Counted from the stretch's first letter, positions 8,950 to 17,638 are shown. The stretch is 64,000 nucleotides of DNA from Mucilaginibacter sp. L3T2-6 (GCF_030519355.1 NZ_JAUMKC010000006.1:124001-188000); one strand, 5' to 3'. Program-made: numbers and translations. Notes: a model not told the origin generated them from the letters alone.

Positions 8950-9055
8950 TTTCGGATTTATGATTTCGGATTTTTGCAAATTCAATAACTCTGAAATCGT
9001 AAATCCTAAATCAAAAAATAATTCCGAAACGTAAACCCGAATTCCGAAATAAAAA
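8950..9055. repeat. Short direct/inverted repeats in the dehydratase-SDR gap
   Basis: GATTTCGGATTT occurs twice in tandem (from 8949), followed by GAAATCGTAAATCCTAAATC, which is complementary to it with gaps, and then two ATTCCGAAA-like copies. Such GATTTCGGATTTA clusters are common dispersed Bacteroidota repeats. No promoter is obvious in it. Confidence 0.5.
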
Positions 9056-9058
9056 ATA

Positions 9059-9823
9059 ATGTTCAAACTAACCAATAAATCAGTAATTATAACAGGTGGC
9101 GGCAGCGGCATTGGTAAGGCAATATCTGTATTGTTTGCCAAGCAAGGCGCAAGCGTGCATATCATCGAGCTAAACGAGGATGCCGCAAACGATACTGTTA
9201 ACGAAATAGTAGCATCAGGCGGAAGTGCTGTTGTTCATAAATGCGATGTAAGCAACCAGCAGCAAGTGCTGGATGTTTTTGGGGCTATAGGTAAAATTGA
9301 CATCCTGATAAATAATGCAGGTATTGCTCATATCGGTCGCGCCGACAATACCCCCGAAGCAGATTTCGACAGAGTATACAACGTGAATGTTAAGGGGGCC
9401 TATAACTGCCTGTTTGCAGCCATCCCAGTCATGAAAGCTAACGGCGGCGGAGTAATCCTTAATACTTCGTCGGTAGCGGCTCATGTGGGTATAACCGACA
9501 GGTTTGCTTATTCCACCAGCAAGGGTGCTATCCATGCTATGACTTTATCGGTGGCACGTGACTACCTGTCCGATAATATCCGATGTAACAGTATATCGCC
9601 TGCGCGGGTGCATACGCCATTTGTTGATGGCTTTATTGCCAAAAATTACGCTGGAAAAGAAGCAGAAATATTTGAGAAACTATCCAAATCGCAGCCCATT
9701 GGACGCATGGCCCAGCCGGATGAAATTGCAGCGCTGGCATTATACCTTTGTTCTGACGAGGCGGGTTTCATCACAGGAACTGATTACCCGATTGATGGCG
9801 GATTTATCACGCTGAATAATTAA
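9059..9823 (+). CDS. SDR dehydrogenase, probable 2-keto-3-deoxy-L-fuconate dehydrogenase
   Basis: 254 residues, classical short-chain dehydrogenase. NAD-binding TGGGSGIGKA is near residue 15, NNAG near 85, the catalytic Ser is in NTSSVAAH, and Y151/K155 are in YSTSKGA. It ends with FITGTDYPIDGGF. In non-phosphorylating fucose routes an SDR oxidises 2-keto-3-deoxy-L-fuconate to the 2,4-diketo acid, the substrate of the FAH-type hydrolase encoded next. L-fucose dehydrogenase is also an SDR, so the exact step is uncertain. Cytosolic. Confidence 0.8.
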   Translation: MFKLTNKSVIITGGGSGIGKAISVLFAKQGASVHIIELNEDAANDTVNEIVASGGSAVVHKCDVSNQQQVLDVFGAIGKIDILINNAGIAHIGRADNTPEADFDRVYNVNVKGAYNCLFAAIPVMKANGGGVILNTSSVAAHVGITDRFAYSTSKGAIHAMTLSVARDYLSDNIRCNSISPARVHTPFVDGFIAKNYAGKEAEIFEKLSKSQPIGRMAQPDEIAALALYLCSDEAGFITGTDYPIDGGFITLNN

Positions 9824-9831
9824 CAATAAAA

Positions 9832-9947
9832 TAATTATTTGATAGTCAGCATGTTGTGTAAATTACTATACAGCCGCGACAAGGTATACCATGGTTTCAG
9901 GTGAAACCGTCCTGAAACCATTTAAGATTCTTATTATCAAATAATTA
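9832..9947. repeat. Nested inverted-repeat element
   Basis: 13-bp terminal inverted repeats TAATTATTTGATA (9832-9844) and TATCAAATAATTA (9935-9947) enclose a perfect 11-bp stem, ATGGTTTCAGG/CCTGAAACCAT (9891-9921). The left stem also contains an alternative hairpin, GGTTTCA-GG-TGAAACC. It could be a small MITE or an attenuator-like structure between the SDR and FAH genes. Confidence 0.55.
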
Positions 9948-9951
9948 AGTG

Positions 9952-9978
9952 AGGTTTACAGTAGAAAAGTGTAAACCT
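9952..9978. repeat. Inverted repeat AGGTTTACA/TGTAAACCT
   Basis: Two perfect 9-bp arms with a 9-base centre, directly after the nested element. It may act as a hairpin or as an operator ahead of the FAH-family gene. The remaining stretch to 10232 shows no gene or clear promoter. Confidence 0.4.
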
Positions 9979-10232
9979 TCTGCAACCATGTTTTTTATAA
10001 CCCTGAAATCGAAGTACTTTCCTGTTAGCCGGTAAATATTTCTTCTCCGCCCGCCCGGGCATCCAGCCTGGAAAGAGGTATAATGGTACGCCGCAACACC
10101 CGCAAGCCATCGTTTTGGGAATGATTTTCTGGCAGAGGTGGTGAAATAACGCTGTTGATTAGTGTGTTGCCTATCAATTTGCCATTTATTATCGATAGGT
10201 TTGCAGGTATAGCAAACTACCAACTAAATAAC

Positions 10233-11081
10233 ATGAAGCTGATACGATTTGGCGAAGCCGGTAAAGAAAAAACCGGTGTAATTATCAATGATAAAAAATA
10301 TGATACCTCAGCCTTTGGGGAAGATTATGGTGAAGTTTTTTTTGAAAATGACGGTTTAACGCGTTTAAGCCATTTTTTAGAAGACAGCCTGTTACCCGAA
10401 ATTACAGAAGACGTGCGTTTGGGTTGTCCGCTGATGCGCCCGTCGAAAATTGTGTGCATCGGTCTGAATTATATTGACCATGCTAAAGAAACCAATGCTA
10501 CGCCGCCGAGCGAGCCAGTTATTTTTATGAAATCAACAACGGCGATTGTTGGTCCGTACGATAACATTGTTATCCCGAAAAACTCGGTAAAAACCGATTG
10601 GGAGGTTGAACTGGCTGTTGTTATCGGTAAAAAGGCAAGCTATGTGAGCGAGGCTGATGCCATGGACTATGTGGCGGGTTATGTACTGCATAACGATGTA
10701 TCGGAGCGTGAGTTTCAGATTGAGCGCGGCGGCACATGGGACAAGGGCAAGGGTTGCGATACTTTTGCGCCGATAGGTCCTTTTTTTGCTACCAAAGATG
10801 AAATTGCCGACCCGCATAACCTGCGTCTATGGCTGAAATTGAATGGTACGGTAATGCAGGATGGCAATACGTCGAATTTTATTTTCAATATACCACACTT
10901 AATTTCGTACACCAGCCAATTTATGACCCTGCTGCCCGGTGATATTATATCAACCGGAACACCAGCCGGTGTGGGTCTGGGCATGAAACCAAATTTATAT
11001 TTAAAACCCGGCGATGTGGTTGAGCTTGGTGTTGATGGATTGGGAGTGGCAAGGCAAACACTGGTTGCTTACAATACATAA
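10233..11081 (+). CDS. FAH-family hydrolase, probable 2,4-diketo-3-deoxy-L-fuconate hydrolase
   Basis: 282 residues from the ATG at 10233; an upstream TTG at 10155 adds an unlikely 26-residue leader, and MKLIRFG is the usual family start. It has the fumarylacetoacetate hydrolase fold with PSKIVCIGLNYIDHAKE, the metal-binding DWEVELAVVIG, YVLHNDVSEREFQ and GDIISTGTPAGVG. The family cleaves C-C bonds in diketo acids with Mg2+. With the SDR, this would split the fucose-derived diketo acid into pyruvate and lactate. Cytosolic; last gene of the fucose block. Confidence 0.83.
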   Translation: MKLIRFGEAGKEKTGVIINDKKYDTSAFGEDYGEVFFENDGLTRLSHFLEDSLLPEITEDVRLGCPLMRPSKIVCIGLNYIDHAKETNATPPSEPVIFMKSTTAIVGPYDNIVIPKNSVKTDWEVELAVVIGKKASYVSEADAMDYVAGYVLHNDVSEREFQIERGGTWDKGKGCDTFAPIGPFFATKDEIADPHNLRLWLKLNGTVMQDGNTSNFIFNIPHLISYTSQFMTLLPGDIISTGTPAGVGLGMKPNLYLKPGDVVELGVDGLGVARQTLVAYNT

Positions 11082-11130
11082 CTTATTATGTTGCGCACCT
11101 ACGGAGCGCTTAGCTTCTTAATTGTTTTTT

Positions 11131-11858
11131 CTACCAATATTTTGCTCCTAACGGAGCATTTTTTATTCCTGTTGGATAGGGATGTACAGTATCAATACAA
11201 TGCCGCAACACCAATTTGCATCTCAGCCCCATCGTGGCAAATATTGGTAGAAACAATCAATGCGTGTTTTTCCACCAATATTTTGCTCCTGACGGAGCAT
11301 TTTTTATATTCTGCCAGATAAGAATGATTAGCATAAATACACTACCGTAATGGCAATTTGCATTCCGGCCCCATGGGGGCCAAATATTGATAGAAAAAAG
11401 CAATATGTGTTTATTACCAATATTTGCTCCCAACGGATCATTTTTTATTCTGTTAGATAGGAATGTATAGTATAAATACAGTGCCGTAATGGCAATTTGC
11501 ATTCCGGCCTCCATTGGGGCCAAATATTGGTAGAAAAAATCGATATGTGTTTTTCAATTTACCTCTGCCGATATTTTCTCCTAACGGATCATTTTTTATC
11601 CTGTTAGATAGGGATGCATAATATATATTCAGTGCTGTAACACCAATTTGCATTTCGGACCCTGACGGGGCCAAATATTGGTAGAAAAAATCAATCCGTG
11701 TTTTTCCTCATTTACCTCTGCCGATATTTTCTCCTAACGGAGCATTTTTTATTCCTGTTGGATAGGGATGCATAATATACATAGAGTGCCAATGGCAATT
11801 TGCATTCCAGCCCCATCGGGGGCCAAATATTGGTAGAAAAAATCGATACGTGTTTTTC
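11131..11858. repeat. Five tandem copies of a ~145-bp MITE-like unit
   Basis: Units start near 11131, 11272, 11414, 11565 and 11718 (periods 141, 142, 151 and 153). Each begins CTACCAATATTTTGCTCC and a small hairpin, CTCCTAACGGAG. It then runs through CTGTTGGATAGGGATG, TGGCAATTTGCATTCCGGCC and ends GGGGCCAAATATTGGTAG, the complement of its own start. Units are joined by a linker AAAAAATCGATATGTGTTTTTC. The copies differ by scattered substitutions. No true gene lies within; short open frames are by-products of the repeat. The rest of the 11082-11903 gap holds related GC-rich fragments. Confidence 0.85.
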
Positions 11859-11903
11859 CGCTCCGGAGGTGCGGCACCTAGCCCATCATGCCCTGCTGCA
11901 ATC

Positions 11904-12596
11904 TCAAATAACACCCCTAAACGCAGCAATATACTTATCGATGTATTGCTGCTTCGTTTTCGCCTTATATTGCATAATAAACCGCGGATGTTCGAGCGCT
12001 ATAATATTTTTAAAGAAGCCATGCTCCCGGTTAATATTGTTTAAAAATTTCTCATTAGTGCCGGTGCCGAAGCAAAAACAGGTATCAGTATGGCATCCAA
12101 TATCAATTTGCTTTTTAATGTTTTCGATGATGGCATCGTAAACTGTGGCGGTCAGTTCCTTGCTGTCATAATAATTATAATTCACTTCTTTGCCTGCCAA
12201 ATTGGTCGCCGTAAAACCAAGAGGAAACATGGAATTTATATAGATATGACTGTAGAATTCTTCCGGGCCGCCGAAGGCATCAATCATCTCATATATAAAA
12301 ACAGACGATGGCTCGTGCGTTTCCTTACCATCATAATCAATTCCGCAGGCCGTTTTTAACCGCTTGGAATCTGTAAACGGCACACCGGTTACCCCGCCGC
12401 CAAATCTTCCGGGATTAATGCCTAAAACCAGGTGCCGCTGATTATTGTCGCTGTAATATTTGGTGTAAAACTCCCCGGTAATGCGTAACGCCTGCGGACT
12501 CTCCTTAAATGGGTTCATTATGCTGATGCCAGCGGGCAGCGTTCCTCTAAAGTCAACCTGTTTATTGAATTGAATAACTTTTTCGGCAAAGGTCAT
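11904..12596 (-). CDS. SMUG2-type uracil-DNA glycosylase (DUF4918)
   Basis: 230 residues. The signature GINPGRFGGGVTGVPFTD (residues about 70-87) is the water-activating/uracil-binding motif of the SMUG2/DUF4918 group, and ALEHPRFIMQY near residue 200 fits the DNA-loop HP(S/R) motif. Members are known from Pedobacter. It removes uracil, and probably other damaged pyrimidines, from DNA. Cytosolic, single gene. It is convergent with the fucose block, across the tandem repeat array. Confidence 0.82.
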   Translation of the reverse strand: MTFAEKVIQFNKQVDFRGTLPAGISIMNPFKESPQALRITGEFYTKYYSDNNQRHLVLGINPGRFGGGVTGVPFTDSKRLKTACGIDYDGKETHEPSSVFIYEMIDAFGGPEEFYSHIYINSMFPLGFTATNLAGKEVNYNYYDSKELTATVYDAIIENIKKQIDIGCHTDTCFCFGTGTNEKFLNNINREHGFFKNIIALEHPRFIMQYKAKTKQQYIDKYIAAFRGVI

Positions 12597-12668
12597 GCGG
12601 TAAATGGTAAAAATGCTAATTGATAAAATTTAATGGATAAATCCAATTTGTATCCAATTTTATCCAAT

Positions 12669-12699
12669 AAAAAAGCCCGGCATAACAATTTGCCGGGCT
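12669..12699 (-). terminator. Terminator of the phosphate-binding protein gene
   Basis: Minus-strand AGCCCGGC and GCCGGGCT arms enclose a 10-base loop and are followed by a T-run (TTTTTTATT), 22 bases after the pstS stop. A strong intrinsic terminator. Confidence 0.8.
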
Positions 12700-12723
12700 G
12701 TAAATTAAATCGTATAAGTAATA

Positions 12724-13848
12724 TTATTGAAGCACAGGTTTACCATCATAGGTCGCCGATTTCAACAGGTTTTCTGCAACTTTGACAGCGGCCGGCGACA
12801 GCGGTGCGTAATTTAAATCATTGCAGTATTTCTGGCCTTCGTGGGTATTCCACCAAAGCAGTTTAACCACTTTTTCGGCACGGTCTTTTGCGCGGCCGTT
12901 ATAATTTTGTTCTTTGTATATAAGGGCCCAGGTTAATCCGCTGATGGGGTAACCGTCCTTAGCGTCAGTATTGCTTAATGACACCTTTGCATCGGCTGGG
13001 ATATCGATATTACCGGCAGCGCTTGTTGAAGCAACGGTTGGGGTAATATAATTGCCGCTTTTATTCTTTAGATCGGCAAACGTCATTTTATTTTGAATGG
13101 CATAAGCAAGCTCGATGTAGCCGATTGCGCCAGGGGTTTGTTTGATTAAACCGGCAACACCTTCGTTACCTTTGCCGCCCAGGCCAACCGGCCAGTTAAT
13201 GGCTGAACCCTTGCCCGGACTCTTAGCCCAGTCTGCACTAACTTTTGCAAGATAGGTGGTGAATATGTTGGTGGTACCGCTGCCGTCGCTTCTGTGTGCA
13301 ATAAATACACCCGTGGATGGTAGGGTTACACCAGGGTTGATTTTAGCAATTGCAGGATCGTTCCATTTGGTGATCTTACCGAGGAATATACCGGCTAAAA
13401 CTTCCGGATCAAGCTTTAACGGGCTTTTTAATTCGGGCAGGTTGTATGCGATAACTACGGCGCCTGAGCACATCGGGATATGCAGCACGTCAACGCCGAT
13501 TTTCTTTGCTTGTTCGTCGGTCAACGGCGCATCGGAGTCGCCGAAATCGATGGTTTTGTTGGTGAGCTGTAAAATGCCGCCGCCTGAACCAATAGACTGA
13601 TAGTTTACTTTCACACCGGCTGATTTGTCATATTCAGCAAACAGCTTTGAAAATAGCGGGTATACAAAAGTGCTGCCTGCGCCAAGCAAGGTATTGGCAT
13701 CTGCAGGTGCAGCAGCGGCCGTTGCCGGCTTTGTTGCAGATGACGAATCACCGCCCGATTTGTTATTGTTTCCACCACAGCTTACTAAAGCTGTTTCGGC
13801 CAGCAGTATGGCTGCAAAGGCCAGTTGACTTATTTTCAATAATTTCAT
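12724..13848 (-). CDS. pstS: Phosphate ABC transporter substrate-binding protein
   Basis: 374 residues from the ATG at 13848; a TTG 21 bases upstream is less likely because MKLLKISQLAFAA begins the signal. The lipobox is ALVSC. The mature part has GAGSTFVYPLFSKLF, YQSIGSGGGILQL, DFGDSDAPLT and AHRSDGSGTTNIFTTYL, the phosphate-binding loops of PstS. It would capture phosphate in the periplasm for a PstCAB permease, none of which is encoded nearby, so it is an orphan copy. The divergent gap upstream carries a two-tier palindrome. Confidence 0.93.
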   Translation of the reverse strand: MKLLKISQLAFAAILLAETALVSCGGNNNKSGGDSSSATKPATAAAAPADANTLLGAGSTFVYPLFSKLFAEYDKSAGVKVNYQSIGSGGGILQLTNKTIDFGDSDAPLTDEQAKKIGVDVLHIPMCSGAVVIAYNLPELKSPLKLDPEVLAGIFLGKITKWNDPAIAKINPGVTLPSTGVFIAHRSDGSGTTNIFTTYLAKVSADWAKSPGKGSAINWPVGLGGKGNEGVAGLIKQTPGAIGYIELAYAIQNKMTFADLKNKSGNYITPTVASTSAAGNIDIPADAKVSLSNTDAKDGYPISGLTWALIYKEQNYNGRAKDRAEKVVKLLWWNTHEGQKYCNDLNYAPLSPAAVKVAENLLKSATYDGKPVLQ

Positions 13849-14265
13849 ATTGATGTGTTTGGTTTTCAAAAAACAAAGAGAACGTTTAATGTTAACGTTG
13901 TCATTATGATATTGTTAAGAAATTGTAAAGTGTATAAATAATGAATTAACACAGGGCGGAAAATAGTACAGTCAGGTTTAGAGGAATTGTTTTCTTAAAA
14001 AAAAGTCCAAATAAAAATTCTATCAAAATGGTAAAAACATTACCAAAATGATAGTGTACCAGGGTTTCGCCATTAAACAATGTAGCCTGATTTGTGCTTT
14101 TTTGATAATTTGAAAGTAATGCAAAACCGCTATGAAAATATTTGGCATTGATTTAGCTTTGCTAAGCAATATGCACTTCGCCTAAGTTCATTTTAAGAGG
14201 GCAAAATCCTCTGCACAAACCAATTATAGGTGTAATTGCTCATTATTTATTTTAGTAATAATTAT
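13849..14265. other. Intergenic region between pstS and the small membrane gene
   Basis: 417 bases without a gene. Besides the palindrome at 14020-14054, it holds a weak hairpin AGAGG-GCAAAAT-CCTCT (14196-14212) just ahead of the small gene. Divergent promoters are expected, but I see no exact TAnnTTTG. Confidence 0.5.
14020..14054. promoter_or_regulatory. Two-tier palindromic site, candidate operator
   Basis: The symmetrical order is CTATCA, AAA, TGGTAA, AAACA, TTACCA, AAA, TGATAG. Both half-site pairs are perfect inverted repeats while the AAA spacers are not complementary, which fits two stacked protein half-sites better than a plain RNA stem. It lies 172 bases upstream of pstS (minus) and 212 bases upstream of the small + gene. 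Confidence 0.5.
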
Positions 14266-14463
14266 ATGTTTACCGAGTTACTTGAAATAGCCGCGTTGCT
14301 TGCGGTATTAGTCTTGCCTGTTTGTTTTCCGTATAAAAGAAAAACTAACGCTGTTAGATTTCCTAAAGATTACCCGGACACATCTGAAGCCAACTACGCC
14401 ATAAATGAGCATGGCTTTTTAGAAGAGATAAGGCATGACAAAATTAAAAGCGATGTAAAATAG
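14266..14463 (+). CDS. Small predicted membrane protein
   Basis: 65 residues from the ATG at 14266 (a TTG ten codons upstream is possible). One hydrophobic segment (LLEIAALLAVLVLPVCFPY, residues about 4-22) is followed by a positively charged stretch KRKTNAVRFPKDYP and a soluble tail ending KIKSDVK. It is probably a single-pass inner-membrane protein with a cytosolic tail. I do not recognise the family. A strong terminator 12 bases after the stop supports expression. Confidence 0.5.
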   Translation: MFTELLEIAALLAVLVLPVCFPYKRKTNAVRFPKDYPDTSEANYAINEHGFLEEIRHDKIKSDVK

Positions 14464-14474
14464 CATCCGCTACC

Positions 14475-14505
14475 AGCCGCTGACAAACCTGTTTAGCGGC
14501 TTTTT
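14475..14505 (+). terminator. Terminator of the small membrane gene
   Basis: AGCCGCT and AGCGGCT arms, a 13-base loop, then TTTT. It sits right after the stop at 14463. Confidence 0.75.
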
Positions 14506-14657
14506 AATTTTACGACTGCTTTTTATTCGATAACGGCCTATCGGGCAAGTTTTTTAAGTAAACGGGATAGAAATTAAGCATTATCCCATCTGGCATAATT
14601 TCGGCTTTAAAATTTAAATCACTAATCTTGATACGTTAAACACGCAAGCGTTCCCGG

Positions 14658-16892
14658 ATGAACAAGGCTAAATGTATTTTGCTTTCCTGCTTTTTTATTA
14701 GTGTCTCTGCTGTAGTAGTCAATGCCCAGCCTGCAGGCATTCCGCAAAGAGTAGAGGCCCTGTTAAAAAAGATGACCCTGGCCGAAAAAATTGGCCAGCT
14801 AAACCAATATAATGGCGACTGGGCCGCTACCGGCCCGGTAACTACCGACGTTGGCAATAAACTGGACGCTATAAAGCGGGGCGAGGTAGGATCCATACTT
14901 AACATAACGGGGGTACAGCATACCCGTGTCTTCCAGGAAGCGGCTATGAAGTCGCGGCTGAAAATTCCGCTGCTGTTTGGTCAGGATGTTATCCATGGTT
15001 ACAGCGTTACTTTCCCGATACCATTAGCTGAGGCCGCAAGCTGGGATATGGATGCCATTGAAAAATCTGCCCGTATTGCGGCTACTGAGGCCGCCGCCGG
15101 TGGTGTGCACTGGACGTTTGCCCCCATGGTTGACATAGCCCGCGACCCGCGCTGGGGCCGCGTAATGGAAGGCGCCGGAGAAGACCCGTACTTAGGTTCG
15201 CTGATCGCAACAGCCCGCGTAAAAGGCTTCCAGGGTAAGGGCCTTGGTAACCTTGACGCTGTAATGGCATGTGCCAAACACTTTACTGCTTATGGTGCAG
15301 CAATCGGCGGGCGCGATTATAATAGTGTTGATATGAGCCTTCGTACACTTTGGGAAGTTTATCTGCCGCCCTTTAAGGCCGCGCTCGATGCTGGCGTGGC
15401 CACATTCATGAATTCGTTTAATGATCTGAATGGTACGCCGGCATCCGCCAGTCACTATTTACAGCGTGAGATCCTGAAAGATAAATGGGGCTTTAAGGGA
15501 TTCGTAGTGAGCGATTGGGGCTCTATAGGTGAGATGATCAATCATGGTTATGTAAAGGATAACTATGAAGCTGCTGAAGCTGCCATCAATGCAGGCAACG
15601 ATATGGATATGGAAAGCCGCAGCTATATTAATAACCTGGCGAAGCTGGTAGCCGATAAAAAGGTATCTGTAAGAACAATTGATGAAGCGGTGCGAAGGAT
15701 CTTAACAAAAAAATTTGAGCTTGGATTATTTGACGACCCCTATCGCTTCAGCAGCGAAGAGCGCGAAAAACGTGTGCTGAACAAGCCGGAGTTTATTGCC
15801 GCCGCAAGAGATGTAGCCCGTAAAAGCATTGTATTGCTGAAGAATGACAAGCGGGTGTTGCCGTTGTCTAAAAACACCGGCTCGATAGCCTTGATTGGTC
15901 CGATGGTGAAGCTAAAAAAAGAGAACAAAGGCTTCTGGTCGCTGGATGTAGGAGATGAAAGCCAGGTAGTATCGCTTTATGAGGGAATGCAGCAGCAGGC
16001 CGGAATTACCAAACTGCTTTATGCGCAGGGTTGCGACATAACCGATACCAGTAAAATTGGTTTCGCTGATGCCGTTAAAACTGCCATGCAGGCCGATGTA
16101 GTGGTAATGGCTATGGGCGAACGTTTCGACATGACTGGCGAGGCTAAAAGCCGCTCGGATATTCATTTGCCGGGCATACAGGAAGAACTGATAAAGGCAG
16201 TTATAGCAACAGGCAAACCAGTAGTGGTGTTGCTTTATGCCGGTCGCCCCATGGTTTTTGACTGGACCGCCGATCATGCACCCGCGATTGTTTATACCTG
16301 GTGGCTGGGCAACCAGGCGGGTAATGCCATAGCCGACGTACTTTACGGAAATTATAATCCATCTGCAAAGTTGCCTGTTACTTTCCCGCGTACCGAGGGG
16401 CAGATCCCTATCTATTACAATCATTACAATACCGGCCGCCCGCCACATGCCGATAATGATGTAAATTATACTTCATCTTATATCGATTTGCTGAATAGCC
16501 CCAAATTTGCTTTCGGGCATGGCCTGAGCTATACCACATTTAAGTACGATAATATTAAACTCAGCAAAAAATCGATGTTGAAAACCGGGAGCATAACTGT
16601 TTCATTCGATATTGAAAACACCGGTAAGTATGCAGGCGGGGAAGTTGCCCAGCTTTACCTGCGCGACCTGGTATCGCAGCCTGTGAGGCCGGTAAAAGAA
16701 CTGAAGGACTTTAAAAAGCTAATGCTGCAGCCCGGGGAAAAGAAGACCGTAACATTCATCATAAACAAAGACAAGCTGGCATTTTATAATGACAAACTGG
16801 AGCGTATAACCCAGCCCGGAGATTTTATGCTGATGATCGGCAGCGCTTCCGACGATATCCGTTTGCAGGATAAATTTACTTTGCTTGATTAA
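14658..16892 (+). CDS. Periplasmic GH3 glycosidase (BglX-like beta-glucosidase)
   Basis: 744 residues; the signal peptide ends VVNAQ (about residue 24). The GH3 N-terminal barrel contains IPLLFGQDVIHGY, TFAPMVDIARDPRWGR, AKHFTAYGAA and FVVSDWG, with D286 as nucleophile. An alpha/beta sandwich (about 390-580) and a fibronectin-III-like end (about 640-740) follow. This architecture fits beta-glucosidases; GH3 N-acetylglucosaminidases usually carry a KHFPGHG motif, which is absent. It acts in the periplasm on short beta-glucosides. The NagB-like gene follows by 14 bases, so an aminosugar substrate cannot be ruled out. Confidence 0.9.
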   Translation: MNKAKCILLSCFFISVSAVVVNAQPAGIPQRVEALLKKMTLAEKIGQLNQYNGDWAATGPVTTDVGNKLDAIKRGEVGSILNITGVQHTRVFQEAAMKSRLKIPLLFGQDVIHGYSVTFPIPLAEAASWDMDAIEKSARIAATEAAAGGVHWTFAPMVDIARDPRWGRVMEGAGEDPYLGSLIATARVKGFQGKGLGNLDAVMACAKHFTAYGAAIGGRDYNSVDMSLRTLWEVYLPPFKAALDAGVATFMNSFNDLNGTPASASHYLQREILKDKWGFKGFVVSDWGSIGEMINHGYVKDNYEAAEAAINAGNDMDMESRSYINNLAKLVADKKVSVRTIDEAVRRILTKKFELGLFDDPYRFSSEEREKRVLNKPEFIAAARDVARKSIVLLKNDKRVLPLSKNTGSIALIGPMVKLKKENKGFWSLDVGDESQVVSLYEGMQQQAGITKLLYAQGCDITDTSKIGFADAVKTAMQADVVVMAMGERFDMTGEAKSRSDIHLPGIQEELIKAVIATGKPVVVLLYAGRPMVFDWTADHAPAIVYTWWLGNQAGNAIADVLYGNYNPSAKLPVTFPRTEGQIPIYYNHYNTGRPPHADNDVNYTSSYIDLLNSPKFAFGHGLSYTTFKYDNIKLSKKSMLKTGSITVSFDIENTGKYAGGEVAQLYLRDLVSQPVRPVKELKDFKKLMLQPGEKKTVTFIINKDKLAFYNDKLERITQPGDFMLMIGSASDDIRLQDKFTLLD

Positions 16893-16906
16893 TTCAATCT
16901 ACATCA

Positions 16907-17638
16907 ATGAAAACGTTCATACATAAAAACTACGACGAAATGTGCCACGCGGCAGCGGATATTATTGTAAATCAAATAAAGCAAAAGCCGGACTCCCTGA
17001 TCTGTCTCACTTCGGGCGACACGCCAGCCGGCATTTACAGGTTGTTGGTGCAATATGCGAAGGAAGGCAAGGTCGATTTTAGTCGGACATGGTTTGTGGG
17101 CCTGGATGAGTGGGTGGGGATGGATAAAAACGATGCGGGCAGCTGCACCAATTTTTTGTACGAAACGTTTTTTACCCCGGCTAATATCCACCCGTCGCAG
17201 ATGATGGTGTTTGACGCCAAGACCGCCGATTTAGACGCCTCATGTACCGCAATGAATAACTTTATTAAGGAACATGGCCCGCTGGCCATTATGCTGGTTG
17301 GTGTTGGCATGAATGGTCACATCGGCCTGAACGAGCCTGGCGCCGATTTTAACGCATATGCCCATCACTCTCCGCTCGATCCCATCACCGTTGAGGTAGG
17401 CCAAAAATATTTTCAAAGCGAAACTAAACTTACGGAAGGTATTACCTTGGGTCTGAGGCATCTGCAGGAGGCGGGCATTCCTATGCTCCTCGCCTCTGGT
17501 GCAAAAAAAGCTGATATCATCGGCAAAGCGCTGCAGGGCGAAGTAACTAACCAGGTGCCTGCGTCCATCTTCCAAACATTGCCGCACGGCTATGTTATGC
17601 TCGATGAAGATGCAGCAACAAAATTAGTTCATAGTTGA
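16907..17638 (+). CDS. Glucosamine-6-phosphate deaminase family protein
   Basis: 243 residues. NagB/6-phosphogluconolactonase fold with LTSGDTPAGIYRLL, the LDEWVG catalytic aspartate motif and GVGMNGHIGLNEPG, the glucosamine-6-phosphate deaminase signature. The family converts glucosamine-6-phosphate to fructose-6-phosphate and ammonia. It follows the GH3 gene closely and precedes an aldolase. It may feed released aminosugar into glycolysis, though the import and phosphorylation steps are not encoded here. Cytosolic. Confidence 0.82.
   Translation: MKTFIHKNYDEMCHAAADIIVNQIKQKPDSLICLTSGDTPAGIYRLLVQYAKEGKVDFSRTWFVGLDEWVGMDKNDAGSCTNFLYETFFTPANIHPSQMMVFDAKTADLDASCTAMNNFIKEHGPLAIMLVGVGMNGHIGLNEPGADFNAYAHHSPLDPITVEVGQKYFQSETKLTEGITLGLRHLQEAGIPMLLASGAKKADIIGKALQGEVTNQVPASIFQTLPHGYVMLDEDAATKLVHS

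Noticed and set aside
9945..10223. 92-residue minus-strand frame upstream of the FAH-family gene
   Set aside because: Overlaps inverted repeats, has irregular composition and no recognisable domain.
11131..11858. Possible CRISPR array
   Set aside because: The repeated part is almost the whole unit and there are no short unique spacers of fixed length. No cas gene is near.
11088..11929. Several short open frames on both strands, some with similar repeated protein sequences (MAPMEAGMQIA...)
   Set aside because: They are translations of the tandem DNA repeat. The similarity comes from the repeat, starts and ends differ between copies, and no signal or domain is present.
15912..16448. 178-residue open frame antisense to the GH3 gene
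   Set aside because: GH3 motifs run through the opposite frame without a break.
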